Shown here: piece by piece, positions 21,436 to 32,429 of the stretch
How positions within the stretch are numbered: the stretch's first letter is position 1
How the letters are laid out: each line of letters starts with the position of its first letter
NCBI RefSeq assembly: GCF_904849725.1
Contig: NC_058522.1
Coordinates: 334,805,029 to 334,869,028, forward strand
Direction: 5' to 3'
DNA length: 64,000 bases
Source: Hordeum vulgare subsp. vulgare
Taxonomy: Eukaryota > Streptophyta > Magnoliopsida > Poales > Poaceae
Program-made: the position numbers and the translations under genes
Notes under the pieces: generated by a model
Databases searched by the model: none
The model's input: the letters and a program-made list of their open reading frames with translations, nothing else
Told to the model about the DNA's origin: nothing

Positions 21436-22223
21436 TAGGATTTCATGGATAGTTATTGAATTCCTTGATGTTAATATGTTGTATTCATATATGGTTCATT
21501 GACAGTGTATTATCAAGGACCATAGCTTTAGGAGGGAGACGGTTCCACCGCCTACTACCTCCGCAACACGTGATTGTTTCTCCAGTAAGACAACGAAACC
21601 ATTATTTTCAGGAAATGCTAGTCAGATGTTCCAGTTTCTAAGTAAACCTCTTACTATTTCTCTCCAAATGAATAAGAAATAACTTGCACCACTTAAGTTG
21701 TTCCTAACACAGAAAATACATCACTAATATTGTACAAAAAATTTCAGTGTCCTCAACAACAACAAGAAGGGACCAACCTATTTGGATACTACGTTTGCGA
21801 ATAAATGACGAACCTATGCAAACATGTTGAATGTGGTGCTAATGCTGATAAATAGAACGAGTAAGTCTGTTTCTGAATTACTATCTTCTACTCCACACAG
21901 ATGTCACATTCTGATATAAAAATCCAAAAGTTGATATTTGAACCGGTGACCTCTGAACCGCTCGCCGAATATGAGTGTTTGTTTGTTAGGAAATTTATCA
22001 GCGCCTTCTTTACGAAACAATATATCAAGCCCAGTCCAAACATAAAAAATTTAAGCATTCATAACTCCCAATAATAAGTATGCATTCATATAGTGTTATC
22101 AGCTAAACATATATGCATGGATGCATTGTTTTCCATGTGATCATATCTTCATATTTCATACACTACGATTATGTACTACATATGTCCACACATTTGTGGA
22201 ATTTAGCTAGCATCTGCTTAATT

Positions 22224-22350
22224 GCATATTGTCGCAAATTATGATGAATTTTTTGTTGTAAACACTATTTGTTCAAATGCATATTGTGGAAAATTATGAT
22301 GAATGTTCTTCATGTGGACACTATTTGTTCGATTGCATATTGTGGCGAAT
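22224..22350 (+). repeat. 55-56 base tandem repeat, about 2.3 copies
   Basis: The word GCATATTGT starts units at 22224, 22279 and 22335. The units share AAATTATGATGAAT and ACACTATTTGTTC. The third copy is partial. It lies in the presumed DNA transposon. Confidence 0.8.
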
Positions 22351-22497
22351 TTGCTATTTGCAGGGTGATTCAAATGTGATATTTTACAATAATCTGGACA
22401 TTTCAATGCACACGGTTCAATCAATTAATCGTGTGCAGTCTAGAACAAAAGACAGACATAACTCATAGGGCAACCGCATGTGATATACAGGAAAATT

Positions 22498-22995
22498 GCA
22501 TGCGATATAAATATGAAATGTTGGTGATACAGAAGAAATCGCACACAATTTGCATCACTTGTACATGTGTGTAGGAGCTCCTCAATTGTTTGCGATAGCA
22601 CCTTATCTCACATGTGAGCCACCAGGAAACTGTGCCCGATGCAAGGAAGATCCCACTAGTAAATTGTTCGGGATATGGGTGTGGTGATATAATGCATGGT
22701 AGACGGTTGCCAGAGAAAACTCGTGTGCGATGTTGCACATATCACAAATAGTTTCTATGATGGCCCATGTGGATTATATAATGTTCACAAATGGTTAAAG
22801 GTTAAACACTATTTGTTTTCCATGATAAATTACACATGTTTAACTTCTGATAGAGGTGTGTGATTGATCCCTAATCCCACATGTACACCCAAAATATAGT
22901 GTGTGCGATATGTTCCTGCATCGCACACGATAATATTTTGCAGAGCGTTTGAACCATCGATCACCATCACCGATGATGTTTTCATGTCGTGTGGG
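22498..22995. repeat. Cluster of GCGAT/ATCGC words (subterminal-repeat-like)
   Basis: Words such as GCATGCGATA (22498), AATCGCACACAA (22537), TTTGCGATAGC (22589), GTGTGCGATG (22723), GTGTGCGATA (22900) and CATCGCACACGA (22919) occur in both orientations. Such mixed-orientation short repeats are typical of the ends of CACTA transposons. The exact transposon end was not located. Confidence 0.5.
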
Positions 22996-23092
22996 ATGGA
23001 CCCCCTATCACACACACAATAAGGGGATGATTTAAAAGTGCGTCGCGGAAAGGGGTTAAAACCCATTTGTATAGCATGTCGTTGCTCGAGGG

Positions 23093-24070
23093 AATGGTGA
23101 TGATGTGTGAGAATTCTTATTCCTCGTTGAAATTTTAATGCTATTTAGGTTGGGGGCGTGCGATGGTTAACTCCTACCAACCTCCTCCGTAGCGGCATGG
23201 GAGTAGTAATTTGCTTCAAGAGACCTAATAAAATCTTGCAATAAGTATGTGAGTTCTTTATGACTAATGTGAATCCATGGATATATGCACTCTTACCTCC
23301 TCATATTTGCTAGCCTCTTCGGTACCGTGCATTGCCCATTCTCACCTCGAGGATCGGTGCAAACTTCGCCGGTGCATCCAAACCCCGTGACATGATATAC
23401 TCTGTTGCACATAAGCCACCTTATATCTTCCTTAAAATAGCCACCATACATACCTATCATGGCATTTCCATAGCCATTCTGAGATGTATTGCCATGCAAC
23501 TTCCACCGTTACATCATACAACTTGTACACTCATTGTCATATTGCTTTGCATGATCATGTAGCTAACATAGTATTTGTGGCAAAGCCACCATTCATCATT
23601 ATTATATATGTTACGCTAGATCATTGCACATCCTGGTACATTGACAGAGGCATTAATATAGAGTCATATTGTTTAGTAGTTTTTCATATCGAGTTGTAAG
23701 TAATAGAAGTGTGATGCTTTCATCATTAGGGAATTGTCTCAGTGTGGAAAGGATGATGGAGATTATGATTGCCCCACAAGTCGGGATGAGACTCCGGATG
23801 AAAAATAGAAGAAAGACAAAAAGAGAAAAAGAGAAAAAGTAGAAAAATAGAAGAAAAAATGAGAGAAAAGAGAGAAGGAATAGATCTACTACCTCATTTT
23901 CCACAATCGTTCTTTGAAGTAGCACCATGTTTTTCATATATAGTGTCTCATGTTTTTTCACTTCTGTATGCTATTGGGAATTTTTCATAATAGAACTTGG
24001 CTTGTATATTCCGATGATGGGCTTCCTCAAATGCCCGAGGTCATCATGAGAAAGAAATTTGGATGCACAC
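23093..24070 (+). mobile_element. 3' internal fragment of a J-type element
   Basis: The sequence GGTGATGATGTGTGAG onwards follows element J 59035-59930 closely (phrases AGCCTCTTCGGTAC and CGCCGGTGCATCCAAAC). It includes the same purine-rich run at 23810-23880 and CTTGGCTTGTATATTCC. It stops at GATGCACAC and joins a Sabrina-type LTR with no purine tract. About 560 bases present in J and F between this point and the LTR are missing. It is non-coding. Confidence 0.75.
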
Positions 24071-25623
24071 TCATACGTCTCAAACGTATCTATAATTTTT
24101 GATGGTTTCACGCTATTATCTTGTCATCTTTGGATGATTTATGTACCTTTTATATCTTTTTTGGGACTAACTTATTAATTCAGTGCCAAGTGCCAGTTCT
24201 TGTTTTTCCTGTGTTTTTGACTCTTTTCAGATTTGATTTTGGAACGGAGTCCAAACGGAATAAAAACCCCGAAATGATATTTTCCCGAACGGAAGAAGAT
24301 CAGGGGGCCTCTCGGCCAAGCCAGGTGGGCTCCAGGGAGCCCACAAGCTCCCACCACGCCACCGGGGGGGAGGCGGCGGTGTCAGGGCTTGTGGCCTCCC
24401 TGGTCGCCCCCTGACCTAGATCCTTGGCCTATATATTCCCAAATATTCAGAAAAAAATTAGGGGAGCCTCGAAAATACTTTTCCGCCGCCGCAAGCTTCC
24501 GTTTCCGCGAGATCTCATATGGAGACCCTTCCCGGCGCCCTGCCGGAGGGGACTTTCGAGTTGGAGGGCTTCTTCATCATCATCATCGCCCCTCCAATGA
24601 CTCGTGAGTAGTTCACTTCAGACCTACGGGTCCGTAGTTAGTAGCTAGATGGCTTCTTCTCTCTATTGGATCTTCAATACAAAGTTCTGCATGATCTTCA
24701 TGGAGATCTACCCGATGTAATCTTCTTTGGCGGTGTGTTTGTCGAGATCCGATGAATTGTGGATTTGTGATCAGATTATCTATGATATATATTTGAGTAT
24801 TTGCTGATTTCTTTTATGGATGATTTGATATCCTTGTAAGTCTCTCCGAGTCTTGGGTTTTGTTTGACCAACAAGATCTATGATTCTTGCAATGGGAGAA
24901 GTGCTTGGTTTTGGGTTCTACCATGTGGTGACCTTTCCTAGTGACAGTAGGGGCAACAAGGCACACATTAAGTAGTTTCCATCAAGGGTAAAAAGATGGG
25001 GGTTTCATCATTGGTTTGATATTATCCCTCTACATCATGTCATATTGCTTAAGGCGTTACTCTGTTCTTATAGACTTAATACACAAGATGCATGCTGGAT
25101 AGCGGTCGACGTGTGGAGTAATAGTAGTAGATGCAGAAAGTAACGGTCTACTTGTTTTGGACGTGATGCCTATAGATATAATCATTGCCATAGATATCGT
25201 CATGACTTTGCGCGGTTCTATCAATTGCTTGACAGTAATTTGTTCACCCACCGTCTACTTGCTTTCATGAGAGAAGCCACTAGTAAACACTACGGCCCCC
25301 GGGTCTATTCACATCCATCGTTTACACCTCCGCTTTTACTTTGCTTTGTTACTTTGTTGCTTTCAGTTCTCACTTGGCAAACGATCTATAAGGGATTGAC
25401 AACCCCTTCATAGCGTTGGGAGCAAGTTTTTGTGTTTGTGCAGGATCTTGTGATACTCCCCCACTGGATTGATACCTTGGTTCTCAAACTGAGGGAAATA
25501 CTTACCACCGCTGTGCTACATCACCCTTTCCGCTTCGAGGGAACACCAACGCAAGGCGCCAAGACCACGGGGGAAATCCTTTGCATACTTTCCTAGGAAG
25601 TCCCTTAAGGCGTAGCCGCAGTA
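24071..25623 (+). mobile_element. Element C: Sabrina-type LTR
   Basis: It aligns with both LTRs of element F over about 1550 bases. The start is TCATACGTCTCAAACG (TG mutated to TC) and the end GCCGCAGTA (CA mutated to TA). The motif GCAAGCTTCCGTTTCCGC is at 24491-24508. It serves as the 5' LTR of the gag-bearing segment to its right. Confidence 0.85.
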
Positions 25624-25657
25624 GAAGGATTCCCGGTGCCATCGACACGACTATTCC

Positions 25658-25777
25658 TGGCGCCGTTGCAAGGGAAGCTCAGCTGACATCAGAAGTATTT
25701 CTGGCGCCGTTGTCGGGGAGGAGCACGTCAAGATAATTTCCAGACAACGTGCCTATTTCTGGCGCCGTTGCCGGGGA
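25658..25777 (+). other. Three successive primer-binding-site-like motifs
   Basis: TGGCGCCGTTGCAAGGGA (25658), TGGCGCCGTTGTCGGGGA (25702) and TGGCGCCGTTGCCGGGGA (25760) follow the LTR at spacings of 44 and 58 bases. Element F has two such motifs in its leader. Only the copy nearest the LTR is in normal position. Confidence 0.7.
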
Positions 25778-25984
25778 AGAGAAATCAAGATCTATCCAAG
25801 TAGGTCTCACAAACTCATCTCTTGCATTTACTTTTGTTGCCAGTTGCCTCTCGTTTTCCTCTCCCCCACTTCACATTAGCCGTTTCCATTTCCCTTTCTC
25901 CTTCGCCGTTTTCTTTTGCCTTTGACGTTTCCCTTTGCCGATTTTCTCGCTTGCTTGTGTGCTTGTTTGTCTTTTGAAGTCATC

Positions 25985-27506
25985 ATGGCTGAAAACACCA
26001 AACTTTGCGACTTCCCGAGCACTAATAATAATGATTTTATTAGTACTCCGATTTCTCCCACCACTAGTGCAGAATCGTATGAAATCAATGCAGCTTTGCT
26101 GAATCTTGTTATGAAAGAGCAATTATCTGGCCTTCCTAGTGAAGATGACGCATCCCATCTCAAAACATTCATTGAGCTTTGTGATATGCAAAAGCAAAGA
26201 GATGTGGATAATGACATGATTAAGTTGAAACTTTTTTCCTTTCTCGTTGCGAGATCGCGCAAAAACTTGGTTTTCTTCTTTGCCTAAAAATAGTATCGAT
26301 TCTTGGGATAAGTGCAAAGATGCTTATATATCCAAGTATTTCCCGCCGGCTAAGATTATATCCTTACGTAATGATATCATGAATTTCAAGCAACTTGATC
26401 ATGAACACGTTGCACAATCTTGGGAGAGGATGAAGCTTATGATTAGAAATTGTCCCGCTCATGGCTTGAGTTTGTGGATGATTATACAAATCTTTTACGC
26501 TGGCTTGAATTTCGCTTCTCGCAATATCTTGGACTCCGCCTCAGGTGGAACGTTCATGGAAATCATGTTAGGAGACGCTAAAAAACTCCTAGACAATATC
26601 ATGACAAACTACTCTCAATGGCACACTGAAAGATCGCCTGCGAGCAAAAAGGTGCACGCTATAGAAGAAATTAACTCGCTTCGTGCTAACATGGACGAGT
26701 TGATGAATTTGGTTGCTAGTAGAAACGCTATCGTAGATCCTAATGACATGCCACTATCTTCCTTGATTGAGAGTAGCAACGCTAGTTTGGACGTGAATTT
26801 TGTTGGTAGGAACAATTTTGTCAACAACAATGCTTTTAGAGGAAACTATGTTCCTAGGCCTTTTCCTAGTAACTCCTCTAACAATTATGGCAATTCCTAC
26901 GACAACACTTATGGAAATCACAACAAATTACCCTCTGATTTTGAGAGTAATATAAAGAGTCCATCAACTCTCAAAAGATTTTCAATGCATCCATAGAGGA
27001 AAAACTACTCAAAATAGACGATTTGGCTAAAAGCGTTGATAGGATGTCTTGTGATATTGATGCTTTGAAAGTTAAATGCGCTCCTCCCATGGTCAACTTG
27101 GATGAAACTTTGAAAGCTATGCGTATCTCCATGAATGAGAGCAAAGAAAGAACCTCCCAAATAAGCGCTAGGCATGAATGGTTTAAAAGGGTGCGTTCTA
27201 GTGATGCAAATCACGAAGACCTTAAAGTGCTTGGTGTGTCTCCTCTTGCATCTTTGTTTTCGCGTGTCAACCCTATTTATGGAGGGGCTGTATATGAATC
27301 CACTTTGGTTGAAAAATGCCCCAATGATTCGGAGTCCACCTATCTTGATGATAAAGGTGTGGAGAGTGGAGTAGAAGAAGTCAAAATTTTGGGTAGTAAT
27401 GAAACTCCTACTTTGGATTTCAAGGAATTCAATTATGATAATTGCTCTTTGTTTGAATGCATTTCTTTGAGATTCCTGGCGCCGTTTCAAGGGAAGCTCA
27501 GCTGAC
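25985..27506 (+). pseudogene. gag: Element C gag, frameshifted
   Basis: The likely start is ATG 25985 (MAENTKLCDF). A one-base gain in a T run near 26233 moves the frame, which then shows the gag core: RDRAKTWFSSLP, DAYISKYFPPAK, VAQSWERMK and IQIFYAGL. An Asn/Ser/Tyr-rich segment (FVGRNNFVNNN, SSNNYGNSYDN) follows. A second shift near 26985 leads to a coiled-coil-like part (27004-27200) and an acidic tail. The frame runs into a copy of leader sequence at 27473 and stops at TGA 27504-27506. No protease or pol follows. It is the only gag attached to a Sabrina-type LTR here. Confidence 0.8.
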
Positions 27507-27511
27507 ATCAC
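27473..27511 (+). repeat. Copy of the leader/PBS text joined to the end of gag
   Basis: GATTCCTGGCGCCGTTTCAA and the following GGGAAGCTCAGCTGACATCA repeat 25653-25691 with two or three differences. The same text lies 1.8 kb upstream beside the LTR. The gag frame enters it without a natural end, so this is a recombination or template-switch junction. Confidence 0.8.
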
Positions 27512-28944
27512 ACACCCACTTAGCTTCAATTGATATTTCATATAATTATAGATCTAGTGCATCTATTGCATGGTAATCCCTACTCCTTGCATTGATATCG
27601 ATTGATGGGCATATCCATAGCCCGTCGATCCACCTAGTTGATGTGAGGCTTTCTTCTCCACTTTACCCCTTTGAAACCTACCATCATGTTCTATTCCACC
27701 TATATGCTACCCTCATGTATTGAGGCCACCTCACTTGGTCTCTGACCCTCCTCTCTATCCTATAAATTCACATATGCTCCAAAAACCCTAGGGAGCCTCC
27801 TGGAATACTTTTTTCGCTGTCGCAAGTTTCTCTTCCCCCGTGTGCCCATACGGACCCCTGTTTCGATGCCCTACCGGAGGGGGGATTGATCATGGAGGGC
27901 CTCTACATCATCCTTGTTGATCCCATTGTGATGTATGAGTACTTCACCCGAGACCTACGGGTCCGTAGTTAGTACCTAGATGGCTATCCTTCTCTCCATG
28001 TTCTTCATTGTCATGATCACCGCGATTCCCATAGTGATCTTATGTAATTACTATTGTTTGATGAGTTTGTTGGGATCCGATGAATTGTGGGTTTATGTTC
28101 ATATTATTCATGAGATTAAATTGAGCTCCTTGCCGGCTTTTCATATATATGCATGATTACGATAGCTTCGTAATTCTCTCTGATATATCAATGTAGTTTG
28201 GCCAACTAGATTGATTTATCTTCAGTAGGAGAGGTGTGTTGTAGTGGGTTCAATCTTTTGGTCCTTATATCCGAGCGACAAAGTAGGCGACAAGACACAT
28301 ATTTGTATAGCTGCCACTAAGTATAAAATCATGGGGTATTTGCTTTGTCTATATCATGTCTTTGTTCTCCAAGCATTACTTTGTTTTACTAAATACTCTT
28401 GATGTATGCTCGATAGCGGTCGATGGGTGGAGTAATAGTAGTAGATGCTAATAGGAATTGGTCTACTTGCTTACATACGTGATGCCTATATGCAATGATC
28501 ATTTCCATGAATAAATATTAGATAACAATTTGCTTTTCTATCAATTTCCCAACAATAATTTGTTTACCCACCATATGCTTCATATACGAGAGAAACCTTT
28601 AGCGAAAACTATGCCCCGGGGTCTATTCACAAATATAAATACAAAAATACAAAATACCTGGTTCTTCTTATTAACTTTCTATGTGTTTTCCGTTTATATT
28701 TAGGAACTATCCAACTACACTACTTATTACTTGCAAGTAACGAGTTCAAGGGAATCGACAACCCCCTTGCCCGTGTTGGGTGCAAGTGTGTACTCTTTTG
28801 TGTGTATGCGCTGAAGATGTGAGATTGTGTGGTCCTCCTATTGATTTGATAACCTTGGTTCTCACTAAGGAAAATAATTATCTATATTGTGTTCCATCAA
28901 CTCCTCCTCTTCGAAGAAAAACCCAACACAGATCACAAGTATCA
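27512..28944 (+). mobile_element. J-like 3' internal scrap and truncated LTR
   Basis: 27512-27749 matches the end of the 3' internal region of J/F (CACACCCACTTAG, then GCATGGTAATCCCTACTCC). From about 27750 the text jumps into the middle of an LTR related to J (CCTATAAATTC, CGGGTCCGTAG, the AGCGGTCGATG block) and ends ACAAGTATCA at 28944. The first third of the LTR is missing. The end abuts minus-strand element D. There is no gene. Confidence 0.75.
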
Positions 28945-28949
28945 AGGGC

Positions 28950-29225
28950 GCGATTATGTTCTTCTAGCCACATAACTTCATAAGTAAGCATTGTATTATA
29001 AGCACACATGGATTTCATAGCATTCAACGTATCAATTTCAGATGAAGAAATATCATCAGGAAGAGTTAATAACGATTGTCCCTAGTTTGAGGCCCGAGAG
29101 AGATGATTAGCATAATCTCCTTTGTATTCTTCAGCTTCTTCCTTGCGCTTTCTCAAGGAGGGAACCTCCGGCGTATCATCCTCCCGATAAGACAACCCAT
29201 TTTATGCCTCATTGTAAGGCCATTT
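28950..29225 (-). pseudogene. Element D 3' ORF remnant
   Basis: The minus-strand frame reads NGLSYREDDTPEVPSLRKRK, then EEAEEYKGDYANHL, a stop, and later SSSEIDTLNAM and EVMWLEEHNRA. Acidic and Lys-rich helical character and the EEHN phrase recall element A's small 3' ORF (5993-6373). It has two internal stops. The function is unknown. Confidence 0.45.
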
Positions 29226-29595
29226 GACCAATGAAGGTCGGAGTGTGCAATGTTTCTTGCGGAGGATCAGGGGAGCAATTAATGCCTCATCGAAATATAC
29301 AAGTCCTAAGAGAAAAATATCCCAAAATAAGAATAAAAGAGAAAATCACGATGTGGTTGTCAAAACATATGGGAGTATATATATTTATTTTTTAGGTCAG
29401 AATACGAGTCCGGGAAGAAAAAGGAGTCCGGGAGGCCATGAGGAGCTCCCAAGCTATGAGGGCGCGTCGAGGGGGAGGCTGCGTGTTGTTGGATTGGGAC
29501 TCCCTCGTGGGTCCCCTCAGCTAGTTTCTATTTTTGTAGTTTTTCTAGTATTCCAAAACTAACCGAAATATTTTTATGGAATTTTCGGAGTTGAT

Positions 29596-30790
29596 TTATT
29601 TACCGTATCTAATACCTACTCCTTTTCTGGGTTGTGGAGCGTTCCGGAAGGTCTCACTTATGTGTGCTTCTCGTATCATCACTTGAATAATGTTAGTTTC
29701 AACATTAATGGGCATACCTAAGATATAATGTTTAATTATTGTAAAATTAACCACTCTCCGATTTGTGCCTTCGGCATTATTGATCTTGATAGTTCCAAAG
29801 TGATAAAATTCTTCGACGATATAGGATCCTTCCCATTTGGACACGAGCTTGGCTCGAAAGAATCTGAAATGAGAATTGCACAAAACAACTATATCTCCTA
29901 CTTTAAATTCCCGTTTTTGGATTCTCTTGGCATGCCAGCTTCTAATTATTTATTTAAACAACTTGGCATTTTCATAGGCTTGGGGTCCTCCATTCATCTA
30001 AGGATCTAATATCAAGTAACCATTTTAATTGTCCAATAAGATTTATGTTCTAACTCAAGAGGTAAATGACATGCTTTCCCATAAACCATTTTATGCGGGA
30101 ACATTCCCATAGGGTTTTATAAGCAGTTCTATACGCCCATAATGCATCATCCAACTTCTAAGACCAACTCTTTCTAGATCTATTACAGTCTTCTGCAAGA
30201 CTAACTTTATTTTAGAATAGCTCAATTCAACTTGTCCACTAGACTGAGGATGATATGGTGGTGCAATTATATGGTTGACATCATATTTAGCTAGTAGTTT
30301 CCAGAAAGCACCATGAATAAAATGTGAACCACCACAAGTCATTAAATATCTAGGGCCTCCAAACCTCAGGAAAATAACATCTTTAAGCATTCTAATAGAA
30401 GTATTATGATAAACACTACTAGTTGGAATAGCTTCTACCCACTTTAATGTAATCAACAACAACTAGAATATGAGCGTACCCATTAGAGGAAGGAAAAGGT
30501 CCCATACGATCAAAGTCCCAAACATCAAATGGTTCAATAAAAAGTGAATATTTCATAGGCATTTGCTAACGTCTACCAATATTACCAATTCTTTGACATT
30601 CATCACAAGAAAGGACAAACTCAGTGCATCTTTGAAGAGAGTAGGTTAATAAAAACCAGATTGTAGTACCTTATGTGAGGTTCTATCTCTCACGTGGTTC
30701 CCTCCATATGCCTCATAATGCCACTTCCCTAGGATTTTCTCATGTTCCTGCTCAGGTACACATCATCTAATAACACCATCTACCCCTTTT
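29596..30790 (-). pseudogene. int: Element D integrase, broken
   Basis: The N-terminal zinc region (30540-30790) and the core (30091-30462) can be followed on the minus strand. The core shows WVEAIPTSSVYHN, MTCGGSHFIHG and YHPQSSGQVELSYSKI. The second catalytic Asp, normally in M-T-D-G-G, reads Cys, so the DDE triad is destroyed. The C-terminal part at 29596-29883 reads RFFRAKLVSKWEGSYIVEEF and NVETNIIQVM. Stops and shifts separate the pieces. Confidence 0.82.
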
Positions 30791-31400
30791 TTATAAAGAT
30801 GTGTGTCATCCCAAAAGTAACGTCTTAAATCAAAAAATAACTTTTTATTCTGTTGGTAGGTGAAACTAGGTGGTATATATTTAGCAATAATGTAATTAGC
30901 ATAATCTACATAGCAAGAAGTATTATCAGAAGAATTTATAATAGATAATTGCTCTTCGGGAAAACTATGATCAATAGGCACTCGGTCATCAAGAACATTT
31001 TCCATTCTAGAAAAATTATGTGCTATTGGATTTTCAGCACATTTTCTATCAACACTATGCAGATCCAACTCTTGAAGCAAAAGAATCATCCTAATTCCAT
31101 TAGGTACTTAATAACAACATGATCAGTGTGAATTGTTACTTTAGAATCAACAATATAAGTTCTAAATTATCACATGCAAACGCAACTGCTGAAAATTCTT
31201 TCTGAGTAGTAGCATAATTTATTTGAGCAATGTCTAGAGTTTTACTAGAATAAAGGATAACATTCAATTTCTTGTCTATTCTTTGCACTAGAACAACACC
31301 AACAACATAATGACTAGAATCACACATAATTTCAAAAGGTAAGGTCCAATTAGGCGGTTGAACAATAGGTGTAGTAATTAAGGCTTTCTTAAGTATTTCA
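30763..31400 (-). pseudogene. pol: Element D RNase H, broken
   Basis: MCDSSHYVVGVVL, YSSKTLDIAQINYATTQKEF and AVAFACDNLE are seen at 31136-31327. A gap with a frame change follows, then LLLQELDLHSVDRK at 30763-31089. The first motif CDASD reads CDSSH, so a catalytic acid is lost. The end of this frame enters the integrase N-terminus (YIPPSFTYQQNKK). Confidence 0.78.
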
Positions 31401-32382
31401 AAGGCTTCTACACAATCATCAACAAAAACAAATGGAACCTATTTTTTAAGAAGATTAGTTAATGGCCTAGAAATCATTGAGAAATATTTAATAAAGTGTC
31501 TATATAAATGATCATGTCCAAGGAATCTTCTCATACCTTTTACATCTCTAGGATATGGCATTTTCTTAGTTGCATCAATTTTAGTTTTTTCTACCTCAAA
31601 ATTTTGTTCGGAGATCTTATGTACAAGTATTATGCCTTCATTCACCATAAAGTGGCACGTCTCCCAATTCAAGACAAGATTAGTTTCTTCACATCTCTCC
31701 AAAACTTGATCAAGGTTGCTCAAGCAATTATGCAAAGAAATATCGTAAATGGACAAATCATCCGTGAACACCTCAACAATATTTTCCCAAAAATCACACA
31801 ATATAGCGTTCATACATCTTTGAAAGGTAGCTGCTGAATTACATAAACAAAAAGGCGTGCGTCTATAAGCACAAGTTCTAAATGGACAAGTAAAAGTAGT
31901 TTTATCTTGGTCTTATTTTCACACAAATATTTGAGAGAAACCGAAATATCCATCAAGAAAGAAAAAGTTTGTGTGCTTAAGTAGTCTTTCTAACATTTTA
32001 TCAATAAAAGACAAGGGGTAGTGAGATTTTCTAGTAGCCTTGTTTAATTCTCTAAGATCAATTACTATCCTATAACCAGTTACAATTCTCTATGGGATAA
32101 GTTCATTTTTATCATTAGGATAACGGTTATACCTCCTTTCTTAGGAACACAATGCACATGACTTACCCATCTACTATTAGCTATAGGATAAATTATACCT
32201 GGCTCCAAAAGCTTTAGTATTTCTGTTCTGACCACTTCTTTCATTTTAGGCTTCACGTGGCATTGATGGTCAACAACGGGTTTAGCATCCGGTTCCATAT
32301 TAATCTTGATTTGACATAGAGTGGGACTAATGCCCTTAAGATCATCAAGAGTATATCCAATATCAGCTCGGTGCTTTTTCAC
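31401..32382 (-). pseudogene. pol: Element D reverse transcriptase, broken
   Basis: The fingers begin at 32382 (HRADIGYTLDDLKGISP, EILKLLEPGIIYPI, VHCVPKKGG). The middle (31814-32079) is out of frame. The palm continues at 31439-31813, where the catalytic motif reads FTDD instead of FMDD, followed by [13 protein letters not shown] and RRFLGHDHLY. Both catalytic aspartates remain. Frame breaks in the middle make it inactive. Confidence 0.82.
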
Positions 32383-32429
32383 AGTATTAAGTACTCTCTT
32401 TTACTCATGCTCTAAAAGGTTAGCACTAA

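Larger units (their letters stand above)
19235..23092. mobile_element. Probable CACTA-type DNA transposon remnant, heavily decayed
   Basis: This block lies between element A's 3' LTR and a J-like internal fragment and is unlike both. It holds a ULP1-peptidase fragment (21316-21435), an acidic coding-like segment (19261-19644) and a cluster of GCGAT/ATCGC words at 22498-22930. Triticeae CACTA elements often carry captured ULP1 peptidase genes and short subterminal repeats of this kind. I could not find the CACTA terminal motif or inverted ends, and the rest (20268-20813, 21006-21315, 21436-22223) shows nothing recognisable. It could instead be Mutator-like. Confidence 0.45.

Noticed and set aside
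23653..23961. Minus-strand frame with a run of Phe/Leu/Ser suggesting a membrane protein
   Set aside because: It is produced by the purine-rich run on the plus strand; the same run lies in non-coding regions of F and J.
25871..26262. Minus-strand Lys/Arg-rich frames
   Set aside because: They are antisense to the leader and the start of gag in element C.
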